Assembly: GCA_030636065.1 (NCBI GenBank)
Contig: DAOVXR010000106.1
Location: 1-6,411 of the forward strand
Direction: 5' to 3'
From: Sedimentisphaerales bacterium
GTDB taxonomy: Bacteria > Planctomycetota > Phycisphaerae > Sedimentisphaerales > SM23-30
DNA length: 6,411 nucleotides
Every line of letters begins with the position of its first letter. Positions within the stretch are counted from its first letter, which is position 1. A program made the translations under genes and the position numbers. Shown here piece after piece: positions 1 to 5,468 of the stretch. Under the pieces are notes generated by a model. That model had not been told where the DNA came from and made no database searches. It saw nothing but the letters and a program-made list of their open reading frames with translations.

Positions 1-60
1 CCTGATACTGACGATTAACTCTTTGCCGCAATGGAGGCAATAGACTGTTTTTTCCTGCAT
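1..60 (-). CDS. CxxC zinc-ribbon protein, N-terminal fragment
   Basis: Only the first 20 codons are in the window; the gene continues past the left edge. The peptide begins MQEKTVYCLHCGKEL, with a CxxCG knuckle at residues 8-12 that looks like the first half of a zinc ribbon. Its ATG lies 5 nt after the bactofilin stop codon on the same strand, and no Shine-Dalgarno is visible in front of it, so translational coupling to the bactofilin is likely. An in-frame TGA just upstream leaves this as the only ATG. From family knowledge, some Planctomycetota encode polymer-forming (bactofilin-like) proteins with an N-terminal zinc ribbon, and this could be one; that is inference from 20 residues. The function is otherwise unknown. 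Confidence 0.5.
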   Translation of the reverse strand, partial: MQEKTVYCLHCGKELIVSIR

Positions 61-65
61 AAACG

Positions 66-509
66 TTAATCAGCGGTTTTGTTATTGTCGATATGGGTTG
101 GCATAGGCGCCGGAGCCGGCCTGTGAACAGGTTGGGGCGCCTGTACGGGTGCTTTTTTGGGCGCTGCCGCTTCACCGGCAGCGTCGCTGCCGACATTGCA
201 ATGGCCGATAAAATGGGCTCCGTCAACAACGATCAGTCGTTCGCAACGCAGATCGCCTTGTAGCCGAGCGGAATTTTTCAGCTCTACGAGGTCCCCAGCG
301 GAGATATTACCGTTTATTTCGCCTTCGACGGTAATCGTGCCGGCTTCCACATCGGCCTGAATAGATCCTTCGGAAGCAACAACGAGGTTGCCCTTGGTAC
401 TGATACGTCCCTCGAAACTGCCGAGGATTTTAACACCTTTTTCGAAACTAAGCTCACCCTTAAATTTGGCATCGGGGCCGATGATGGTCGGAAAATCATT
501 ATCACTCAC
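66..509 (-). CDS. Bactofilin (polymer-forming cytoskeletal protein)
   Basis: This 147-residue protein is a bactofilin, a right-handed beta-helix protein that polymerises without nucleotide into filaments or membrane-associated patches and scaffolds cell shape or wall enzymes. The core is roughly residues 7-107. It shows the short glycine-turn repeats typical of the family, such as GELSFEKGVKILGSFEGRI, VEGEINGNI and LQGDLRC. The tail, about residues 108-147, is rich in Ala and Pro and probably disordered, as is usual. The GTG at 509-507 is preferred because AGGAG (522-518) sits 8 nt before it. An in-frame ATG at 530 lacks a clear ribosome site and would put that AGGAG inside the gene. A CxxC gene follows after 5 nt, so the pair is probably co-transcribed. 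The family assignment is strong; the cellular role here is unknown. Confidence 0.88.
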   Translation of the reverse strand: MSDNDFPTIIGPDAKFKGELSFEKGVKILGSFEGRISTKGNLVVASEGSIQADVEAGTITVEGEINGNISAGDLVELKNSARLQGDLRCERLIVVDGAHFIGHCNVGSDAAGEAAAPKKAPVQAPQPVHRPAPAPMPTHIDNNKTAD

Positions 510-517
510 GTTGTTTT

Positions 518-522
518 CTCCT
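518..522 (-). promoter_or_regulatory. Shine-Dalgarno deciding the bactofilin start
   Basis: AGGAG on the minus strand lies 8 nt before the GTG at 509. It decides between that GTG and the in-frame ATG at 530, which would place the site within the coding sequence. Confidence 0.7.
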
Positions 523-530
523 GAAATCAT

Positions 531-900
531 ATATACTCATTTATAAAAATGCGGCATTGGTGATTTCATAACTCCTTTGCTACTAACAGAATATGAGCCA
601 TGCCACACAAAAAAACCATACCAGATGGGTATAATTCATCCCATTCCTGACAAATATTATGGGGAAGCCCTCCATGGCCTGGCCAACGGACTGCGATCAA
701 CCCTGCCCGTGGTTTCCTTATGTTAGCAGGTGTGCTCAATCCTGTCAAGCCCTAATTTTGGTGGGGGCGAGGGGGCGGTCGGGGGGGGCTGAATCATAGG
801 CCCGGAAAAACCTGGATTCCAGACGCCATTTAAAGTATTCTGCAATGGTAGGTTCACGATAAGAGAAGAGTTGCAACACATTTATAAGGAGTAATTAAAA
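531..900. other. Divergent intergenic region with G-run tract
   Basis: This 370-nt spacer separates the minus-strand bactofilin from the plus-strand DUF1080 gene and must hold promoters for both, but I see no convincing -35/-10 pair in either direction. It contains a G-run tract at 760-788, listed separately. A reading frame on the minus strand (566-748) has no family resemblance and no good ribosome site. A ten-codon frame preceded by AGGAG at minus 569-537 exists, but its spacing is only 2 nt. No RNA gene was recognised. Confidence 0.5.
760..788 (+). other. G-rich tract, potential G-quadruplex
   Basis: On the plus strand the tract has runs of 5 G (763-767), 5 G (771-775) and 8 G (781-788), with loops of 3 and 5 nt. 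The 8-G run can supply the third and fourth G-tracts, so a three-layer intramolecular quadruplex is possible. It lies about 110 nt upstream of the DUF1080 start, on its coding strand. The composition differs sharply from the surrounding sequence. Folding and function are inference. Confidence 0.4.
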
Positions 901-1734
901 ATGACGACTATGCGAGTTTTCAACAGGCATGTCCCTTCTTTTCGGCGGACTGTTTTATTGACCCTGTGTCTCGCACTGACGAGCACGCTTTGTGGCGGTT
1001 CTGTGGAAAAGAAAAAATCGAACAAAGACGGCTGGATCAGTCTTTTTAATGGAAAGAACCTTGACGGATGGAAGGTTAAGATTGCCGGCTATAAACTGAA
1101 CGACAACTATGGGAACACTTTCAGGGTAGAGAACGGCATCCTGAAGGTATGTTATGATAAGTATGATAAGTTTGACGAAAAATTCGGGCACCTGTTTTAC
1201 AAGGACAAGTTCTCTCATTACATTTTGCGTGTGGAATACCGCTTTGTAGGAAAACAGACTCCGAGAGGTCCGATCTGGGCCTTTCGTAACAGCGGGATTA
1301 TGATACACGGCCAATCGCCCGAAAGTATGACAAAAAAACAGAAATTTCCGGTTTCCATCGAGGTTCAGATGCTCGGGGGCAACGGCAAGGATAAACGCTC
1401 AACAGGCAATTTGTGCACACCAGGTACGCATGTCGTGATGGACGGCAAACTTGTTACCCAACACTGCATCTCGTCCAAATCAAAAACATATCATGGCGAC
1501 CAGTGGGTAACATTGGAAGTCGAGGTACACGGCAACGCCATTATCAAGCACATTGTCAACAGCAAAGTTGTGTTGGAATATGAGAAGTCCCAGCTTGACG
1601 AAAAGGACCCTGACGCTAAGAAACTGATTAAGAAAAACAAGGTCAAAATGCTGCACGAAGGCTCCATATCACTCCAGGCCGAGAGCCATCCGGTCGAATT
1701 TCGAAAGGTGGAAATTCTCCTGTTGAAAAAATAA
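901..1734 (+). CDS. Secreted DUF1080 / 3-keto-disaccharide hydrolase-like protein
   Basis: This 277-residue protein carries one DUF1080 domain, also called the 3-keto-disaccharide hydrolase domain, a concanavalin-like beta-sandwich associated with sugar processing. An N-terminal signal peptide is visible, with basic residues before a hydrophobic stretch at about 17-31. The preceding residues of Cys31 (S-T-L) do not fit a lipobox, so export rather than lipoprotein anchoring is likelier. Family landmarks run in order: WISLFNGKNLDGW (45-57), FRVENGILKV (74-83), NSGIMIHGQ (130-138), VSIEVQMLGG (151-160), GNLCTPGTHVV (169-179), WVTLEVEVHGN (202-212) and the C-terminal GSISLQAESHPVEFRKVEI. AAGGAG at 886-891, 9 nt ahead, supports the first ATG over the one at codon 4. 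It stands alone, divergent from the bactofilin gene. The substrate cannot be told from sequence, and many family members are uncharacterised. Confidence 0.92.
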   Translation: MTTMRVFNRHVPSFRRTVLLTLCLALTSTLCGGSVEKKKSNKDGWISLFNGKNLDGWKVKIAGYKLNDNYGNTFRVENGILKVCYDKYDKFDEKFGHLFYKDKFSHYILRVEYRFVGKQTPRGPIWAFRNSGIMIHGQSPESMTKKQKFPVSIEVQMLGGNGKDKRSTGNLCTPGTHVVMDGKLVTQHCISSKSKTYHGDQWVTLEVEVHGNAIIKHIVNSKVVLEYEKSQLDEKDPDAKKLIKKNKVKMLHEGSISLQAESHPVEFRKVEILLLKK

Positions 1735-1773
1735 CACTCACCCATCTTACCAAAAAGCGCGAGCATTTACGAT

Positions 1774-1801
1774 GGTATTGCAGTTTTACAACCTTTTTTT
1801 T
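1774..1801 (+). terminator. Possible weak Rho-independent terminator
   Basis: About 40 nt after the DUF1080 stop, GGT-AT-TG can pair with CAACC with a 2-nt bulge (five pairs, 8-nt loop), followed directly by eight T. The U-tract is good but the stem is short and bulged. The rest of the 1735-2001 spacer shows only a 10-bp TTTCATGAAA palindrome (1831-1840) and no gene. Confidence 0.35.
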
Positions 1802-2001
1802 AACGATTTCTTTTAGTTTTTGACATGCCGTTTCATGAAAAGTGCAACATTGCCCGATGTCCCAGCGCCTGACTTCTAAGCGGAACCGAGAGAAAAATCG
1901 TTTGGGCGGCTGGACAAATTTGGGGTACGGGTGGGGATATACGATTCGAACGAGCAAAAGGGGACATTGGAAGATTTTTGAAGCAAAGGACAAGTACCTG
2001 T

Positions 2002-3282
2002 CTAATCTTTTTCCAGCGCTATCAGGTCTTCGTAGCACTCGCGCCGCCTGATAACTCTGAAGCTATCCCCTTCGACAAGCACTTCAGCCGCTCGCGGACG
2101 GGAATTATACTGACTACTCATAGCGAACCCATACGCACCAGCCGTAAAAACCGAGAGCAGATCATCCCGTTGTAACGGCGGCAGCAGACGGTCCCTCGCC
2201 AGAAAATCGCCTGTTTCGCAGACCGGCCCGACAACGTCCATTTTTTGTACACCTGGCATTTCGACTGTATTGTTACGGTCTGTGATTGCGAAACTGTCAG
2301 TTGTCCGTATCGGCCAGATAAAATGGAATGCGTCATATAACGCCGGACGGATCAGATCGTTCATTGCTCCGTCAACAACGGCAAAGGTTTTATTACCGCC
2401 TTGTTTCATGTAGAGCACTTTGGTAACGAGTATGCCCGCGTTGCCTGATATGCTTCGACCCGGTTCGAGTATGAGCTTCAGTTTTTTATTGCGTAGCAGT
2501 GGTATAATCGCTGCCGCGTAATCGGCCGCGATGGGTGCTTCTCCTGTGGTATAATCGGCTCCGAATCCACCTCCAACGTTGAGAGTTTCTATCGGAAAGC
2601 CTTTGTCGCGAAGCTCATTGATGAAGACCAGTGTTTTTTTGATAGCCTGTATGTATGGTTCGACGGTATTTACCGGCGATCCGATATGGAGATGAATACC
2701 GTTCAGTTTTATATGATCGTCATGTCCGAATTCTTCGAATACTTTCAGGGCGCGTTCGAGATCGACTCCGAACTTGGTTTCTTTTTTGCCGGTTGTCGTA
2801 TGGCGGTGTGTGTTGGGATCGACGTCCGGATTAACCCGCAGGGCCGCCCGTACCTGCCTGGCCGTCTGGGCCGCAATCGAACGGAGATTAGTTAGCTCCG
2901 CCTCTGATTCGGTATTAAAGCAGGCGATACCGGCTTCGATAGCCTGGCGGATTTCTTCGTCGGTTTTACCCACTCCGGCATACACTACTTTATTCGCCTC
3001 GCCGCCTGCCTGCAGAACGCGGTAAAGCTCACCCCCGCTGACCACATCGAACCCGCTGCCCATTTTGGCCAGCAGCCGACAGATATTTATATTGCTACAG
3101 CCTTTGACCGAATAACAGATTAGCGGATTCAGTTCCGCGAACGCCTCAACCAACTTTTTATAGTGGTTTTGGAATGTTGCCGTGCTATAGATATATACCG
3201 GGGTACCGATTTCCTGTGCTATCTGAGCGACCGACACCTTTTCGCAAAATAATTGATTGTCTCTGTATTGAAAATAATCCAT
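2002..3282 (-). CDS. lysA: Diaminopimelate decarboxylase
   Basis: LysA is a PLP-dependent, fold-type III decarboxylase that converts meso-diaminopimelate to L-lysine and CO2, the last step of lysine synthesis in the cytoplasm. The 426-residue length is normal. Visible landmarks are the PLP lysine K60 in CYSVKGCSN, the HIGS motif at 199-202, GGGFG at 237-241 and EPGR (273-276) for phosphate binding. CETGD (355-359) carries the cysteine contributed across the dimer interface, and AYGFAMSSQYNSRPR at 383-397 is the substrate and PLP site of true DapDC enzymes. These favour LysA over ornithine/arginine decarboxylase or carboxynorspermidine relatives. The residues after K60 (G-C rather than the common A-N) are a mild variation. 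The only ribosome-site candidate is GGGGG at 3295-3291, 8 nt before the ATG and within a hairpin. It stands alone, convergent with the DUF1080 gene. Confidence 0.96.
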   Translation of the reverse strand: MDYFQYRDNQLFCEKVSVAQIAQEIGTPVYIYSTATFQNHYKKLVEAFAELNPLICYSVKGCSNINICRLLAKMGSGFDVVSGGELYRVLQAGGEANKVVYAGVGKTDEEIRQAIEAGIACFNTESEAELTNLRSIAAQTARQVRAALRVNPDVDPNTHRHTTTGKKETKFGVDLERALKVFEEFGHDDHIKLNGIHLHIGSPVNTVEPYIQAIKKTLVFINELRDKGFPIETLNVGGGFGADYTTGEAPIAADYAAAIIPLLRNKKLKLILEPGRSISGNAGILVTKVLYMKQGGNKTFAVVDGAMNDLIRPALYDAFHFIWPIRTTDSFAITDRNNTVEMPGVQKMDVVGPVCETGDFLARDRLLPPLQRDDLLSVFTAGAYGFAMSSQYNSRPRAAEVLVEGDSFRVIRRRECYEDLIALEKD

Positions 3283-3291
3283 AACATCAGC

Positions 3292-3311
3292 CCCCGACTT
3301 TATGTCTGGGG
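3292..3311 (-). promoter_or_regulatory. Hairpin covering the lysA ribosome site
   Basis: On the minus strand, CCCC-A-GAC pairs with GTC-GGGG around an ATAAA loop (seven pairs, one bulged A), ending 9 nt before the lysA ATG. The only purine-rich ribosome-site candidate is the G-run inside the 3' arm, so folding would hide it. No lysine riboswitch architecture was recognised; the lysine aptamer is far larger. A regulatory role is inference. Confidence 0.4.
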
Positions 3312-3420
3312 TTTCTCTCTCTTTTGAATTCTATATTGTCGAGTAGACATAATATGGTTTCTTTATTCAGGTTTGATTCGTTTTTCTGTTTCTCTTGCCT
3401 TTCGGTATCAGGAGCAGAAC

Positions 3421-3448
3421 ACAATTGCCGATTTTAACCTGCAATTGT
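3421..3448. repeat. 8-bp perfect inverted repeat
   Basis: ACAATTGC (3421-3428) and its exact complement GCAATTGT (3441-3448) flank a 12-nt A/T-rich spacer. Because CAATTG is itself a palindrome, the arms also read as a near-direct repeat on the minus strand (CGACAATTG and CGGCAATTG). The site lies about 140 nt upstream of lysA, where an operator could sit, but no promoter is clear. Confidence 0.45.
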
Positions 3449-3506
3449 CGGATGTAAAGGACTAATTGATTAAGGAAGGTTTACGAAGCGATTCAACGGG
3501 GAAAAT

Positions 3507-3662
3507 GTGCTGGTTTATAAAACAGTATTAAAACTTAAACCTTTAATGGAAATTCTGGAGAGAATCCAAAATAATCCAATCGATTTTGATTCAGTTCATA
3601 AACACGGCGTGTTTAAGGCTACTCAAAAAAACTACCAAGTTTTGATACTTCCGTCGGCATAG
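3507..3662 (+). CDS. Possible small ORF or gene remnant, unrecognised
   Basis: From a GTG at 3507 this frame encodes 51 residues (VLVYKTVLKLKPLMEILERI near the start, QKNYQVLILPSA at the end) with balanced, protein-like composition. The frame is open back to a TAA at 3471-3473 with no ATG there. AAGGAAGG (3472-3479) precedes it, but no start codon sits at the right distance from that site. An internal ATG lies at 3546. The last 31 nt overlap the zinc-ribbon gene on the other strand. Another frame just upstream also reads plausibly before a stop at 3463-3465, so a decayed, frameshifted gene is as likely as a real small gene. I do not recognise a family. Confidence 0.22.
   Translation: MLVYKTVLKLKPLMEILERIQNNPIDFDSVHKHGVFKATQKNYQVLILPSA
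3599..3615. repeat. 17-bp palindrome
   Basis: TAAACACG-G-CGTGTTTA is a perfect palindrome with 8-bp arms around one base. It lies 16 nt downstream of the zinc-ribbon stop codon on the minus strand and inside the possible small plus-strand frame. There is no following T-run on either strand, so it is not a standard terminator. The form fits a dimeric regulator site. Confidence 0.45.
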
Positions 3663-3811
3663 ACTTTCACGTCAGTTTGACCACCACACTTCGAGCAACC
3701 CATCCTACGCTTGCCGGGAACTTTCGTATTGACCTCCCCGATTCGCTCACCGCATTTGTAGCAGTATATCGTTTCCCTATGCCCTCCACTACAGCTTCCA
3801 CAATTTGACAT
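3632..3811 (-). CDS. Small zinc-ribbon protein (59 aa)
   Basis: This 59-residue protein has three CxxC pairs: C4-C7, C17-C20 and C39-C42. The last two, in YCYKCGERIG and GCSKCGG, form a typical zinc ribbon separated by a basic linker (KVPGKRR). The first pair plus H11 may bind a second metal or be a flexible cap. The start at ATG 3811 is set by AGGAG (3823-3819) with 7-nt spacing. A frame continuing upstream to an ATG at 3901 would begin inside a perfect hairpin and would add 30 residues with no zinc-ribbon character. It is flanked by spacers of about 350 and 390 nt, so it is probably a single transcription unit. The function is unknown; nucleic-acid or protein binding is the usual inference for such proteins. 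A 51-codon frame overlaps its 3' end on the opposite strand. Confidence 0.78.
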   Translation of the reverse strand: MSNCGSCSGGHRETIYCYKCGERIGEVNTKVPGKRRMGCSKCGGQTDVKVYADGSIKTW

Positions 3812-3818
3812 GATTCGT

Positions 3819-3823
3819 CTCCT
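3819..3823 (-). promoter_or_regulatory. Shine-Dalgarno deciding the zinc-ribbon start
   Basis: AGGAG on the minus strand, 7 nt before the ATG at 3811, selects this start over the upstream in-frame ATG at 3901. Confidence 0.75.
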
Positions 3824-3882
3824 ATTTTCTATTTCCGGTTGATCTTTTTCCAGCCCAACAATGAAATTGATTCGACGGGTGG

Positions 3883-3910
3883 CATCGTCTGATGTACTCA
3901 TCAGACGATG
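3883..3910. repeat. Perfect 12-bp inverted repeat, strong hairpin
   Basis: CATCGTCTGATG (3883-3894) and CATCAGACGATG (3899-3910) are exact complements around a 4-nt TACT loop. No T-run follows on either strand. It lies about 70 nt upstream of the zinc-ribbon start, so it could be in that gene's leader, a transcription-factor site, or a 3' end structure of pfp mRNA nearly 300 nt beyond the pfp stop. Confidence 0.7.
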
Positions 3911-4002
3911 GCGATTTTCTTCTCTTCTTCGCTTTCTTCGCTACCTTCTGTTCAATTCTTTATTCTGTATTTTTCTTCTCTTTTTTGTTATTTTTTGTTT
4001 TT

Positions 4003-4060
4003 CTTATCCGTTCTAATCCGTCGCCCCATGTCATCCGTATTCTATCTCTTCTCTCTTCTG
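4003..4060. repeat. ATCCGT-repeat unit, copy 1
   Basis: Three ATCCGT hexamers (4006, 4016, 4033) are followed by TCTATCTCTTCT. This matches the order seen in copy 2 at 4151-4192, with a 10-nt insertion and a few substitutions, so the two are diverged direct repeats 5-10 helical turns apart flanking the 38-nt element. Confidence 0.5.
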
Positions 4061-4078
4061 ATTTCTTCATTTCTTCCT

Positions 4079-4116
4079 ATTCGATGTTGAACGTTGAATG
4101 TTGGACGTTCAACTCT
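4079..4116. repeat. 38-nt dispersed repeat, copy 1
   Basis: This element matches 5469-5506 at 36 of 38 positions in the same orientation. It contains a perfect 9-bp inverted repeat, GTTGAACGT (4086-4094) and ACGTTCAAC (4105-4113), around a 10-nt loop. It lies 84 nt downstream of the pfp stop. I recall similar GTTGAATGTTGGACGTTC spacer motifs from PVC-type genomes, but this is memory, not a search. Confidence 0.75.
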
Positions 4117-4150
4117 CTTGAAATCATAAAATTCTTCACCACCTTCTTCT

Positions 4151-4192
4151 TTATCCGTCGCATCCGTGTCATCCGTGTGCTATCTCTTCTGT
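4151..4192. repeat. ATCCGT-repeat unit, copy 2
   Basis: ATCCGT occurs at 4153, 4162 and 4171 with exact 9-nt spacing, then CTATCTCTTCT. On the minus strand this is an ACGGATGAC-type tandem repeat starting just after the pfp stop codon. It pairs with the diverged copy at 4003-4060. Confidence 0.55.
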
Positions 4193-4199
4193 CTTCTTC

Positions 4200-5402
4200 T
4201 CAGCTTCGCAAAAACCCGACTTCCGGCAACGGCCCTACCAACGGCGAAACATACTCATAAAAACTTTCGTTAATATTATTACCCGCTTCGTTGATATACA
4301 TATCGGGCAGGCTCTTGGTATTGACTGCCACTGATTCCAGGCTGGTAACAAACGTTTCAATTCGATAGCGGTCGTCTTTGCCGAACCGCTGCATGCACAC
4401 GCTACCGGTCGTATTGTCCCCTGCCGCGTAGGACACTGCCATACGTCCGCAGTATCGCGCTTCGTAGGCATCTACTGGTGAGATAGCATCGGGGAAGCTT
4501 CGTTGCAGATAGCCGTATGTATCGGTCCGCATTCGTTTTCCAGGCAGTGCTTCTTTTAATCTTGCCGAGATAAAATCGGCTAATGCGCCGCTTCCGGAGA
4601 GTTGTACATTTCCATGAGCGTCCGCTTCGACTTCTTTTTGAATCCTTTGTGCCCACGGGATATTGTTTTCGTCACAGATACCTTCGCTGATAACCACCAG
4701 ACAACGGCCCAGGCGATCATAAACTTCACGCACATCATTGCAGAATTGATCCATATCGACCGCCCGTTCCGGCACATAGATCAGATGCGGCCCGTCTCCT
4801 TCATGTCGCCGTGCCAGCATGGACGAGGCAGTCAGGAACCCGGCGTTTCGGCCCATTATGATATCGACTTTGATACCCGGCAGTGCCCTGCTGTCGAGAT
4901 CGTTACCGATAATCGCTTTTGCCACGAATGTTGCTGCCGTACCGAACCCGGGACAGTGATCCGTAACCAGCAGATCGTTGTCTATTGTTTTTGGAACGTG
5001 GAACACTTTCAGGTCATAACCTGCTTCCTCGGCAAGGGTATCGATAATATGCGCCGAGCTGGCCGAATCGTTACCGCCGATATAGAAGAAATATCGCACA
5101 TCATTTTTGCGAAACACCTCGAATATCTGATTGCAGTGTTCCTTTTTCGGTTTCATTCTTGATGAGCCTAGCGCTGCCGATGGCGTACGCGCCACCACTT
5201 CCAGTTTTTTTCGCGGTATTTGTTTCAGGTTGATGAAGTTCTCGTTCAATATACCTTCGACGCCGTGCACAGCCCCCAGCAGTTCGTTGATATACTCCTG
5301 TTCATAGACTTCTTCGATAACGCCTATCAGCGATTGATTGATAACAGCGGTCGGTCCGCCTGACTGTCCTACTACTGCGTTGCCCTTCAGTTTGTTACTC
5401 AT
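4200..5402 (-). CDS. pfp: PPi-dependent 6-phosphofructokinase
   Basis: This 400-residue protein belongs to the phosphofructokinase family and is predicted to use pyrophosphate rather than ATP, interconverting fructose 6-phosphate and fructose 1,6-bisphosphate reversibly in cytoplasmic glycolysis. Landmarks are GQSGGPT (12-18), GGNDS (109-113), PKTIDND (137-143) with catalytic Asp141, MGRNAG (183-188) and a C-terminal sugar-phosphate region around 291-303. Two residues indicate PPi use: Asp112 where ATP enzymes have Gly, and Lys138 where they have Gly in PGTIDND. Asn111 replaces the Asp usual at that place, which occurs in some family branches. AAGGA (5412-5408), 5 nt ahead, supports the ATG. 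It follows accC on the same strand after a 160-nt repeat-filled spacer, and copies of one repeat flank it on both sides. Cofactor choice is prediction. Confidence 0.93.
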   Translation of the reverse strand: MSNKLKGNAVVGQSGGPTAVINQSLIGVIEEVYEQEYINELLGAVHGVEGILNENFINLKQIPRKKLEVVARTPSAALGSSRMKPKKEHCNQIFEVFRKNDVRYFFYIGGNDSASSAHIIDTLAEEAGYDLKVFHVPKTIDNDLLVTDHCPGFGTAATFVAKAIIGNDLDSRALPGIKVDIIMGRNAGFLTASSMLARRHEGDGPHLIYVPERAVDMDQFCNDVREVYDRLGRCLVVISEGICDENNIPWAQRIQKEVEADAHGNVQLSGSGALADFISARLKEALPGKRMRTDTYGYLQRSFPDAISPVDAYEARYCGRMAVSYAAGDNTTGSVCMQRFGKDDRYRIETFVTSLESVAVNTKSLPDMYINEAGNNINESFYEYVSPLVGPLPEVGFLRS

Positions 5403-5416
5403 AATTTTCCTTACTT

Positions 5417-5446
5417 AAAAAAGTGGGGCGCACACTCCGTGTGGCG
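5417..5446 (-). terminator. Hairpin plus T6 before pfp, possible attenuator
   Basis: On the minus strand CGCCACAC pairs with GTGTGCG around GGA (seven pairs, one bulged C), then CCCCAC and six T. The 6-nt gap between stem and U-tract is longer than in a standard terminator. It sits in the pfp leader just before the ribosome site, so it could weakly end the accC transcript or attenuate pfp. Alternatively it is one more dispersed repeat. Confidence 0.3.
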
Positions 5447-5468
5447 ATCTTATTCTTTATTTTCTTCA

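Larger units (their letters stand above)
3912..4199. other. Pyrimidine-rich repeat-mosaic spacer downstream of pfp
   Basis: This spacer is strongly C/T-rich on the plus strand, so it is purine-rich in the sense of the pfp transcript. It contains a 38-nt inverted-repeat element and two clusters of ATCCGT hexamers, listed separately. A plus-strand frame through it (3892-4260) reads as a Phe/Leu/Ser-rich 'membrane' peptide. That is what C/T-rich sequence translates to, and the frame runs into pfp antisense, so it is not called as a gene. Confidence 0.6.

Noticed and set aside
566..748. 60-codon minus-strand frame upstream of the bactofilin
   Set aside because: No homology is recognisable, no ribosome site is seen, and it lies where the divergent promoters should be.
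955..1314. 119-codon minus-strand frame antisense to the DUF1080 gene
   Set aside because: The opposite strand encodes a protein with clear family landmarks, and the antisense peptide has none.
1940..1960. GATTCGAAC string resembling a tRNA T-loop
   Set aside because: The flanking bases do not form a 5-bp T-stem, and no acceptor, D or anticodon arms could be placed on either strand.
1958..1975. AAAAGGGGACATTGGAAG, reminiscent of repeats near REP-associated transposases
   Set aside because: Only one copy, no partner repeat and no transposase in the window; resemblance is from memory only.
1643..2051. Frames on both strands in the DUF1080 to lysA spacer
   Set aside because: Compositions are odd, both overlap real genes at their ends, and no ribosome site or family was seen.
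3421..3448. Integron attC-like reading of the inverted repeat
   Set aside because: The flanks do not give the conserved core sites of attC, and there is no integrase or cassette-like array.
3892..4260. Plus-strand 122-codon frame that looks like a membrane protein
   Set aside because: Its Phe/Leu/Ser richness follows from C/T-rich DNA, it spans known repeat units, its start lies in the hairpin loop region, and its end runs antisense into pfp.
4602..5162. 186-codon plus-strand frame antisense to pfp
   Set aside because: It lies wholly inside the well-supported pfp gene and shows no family motifs; it is a shadow frame.
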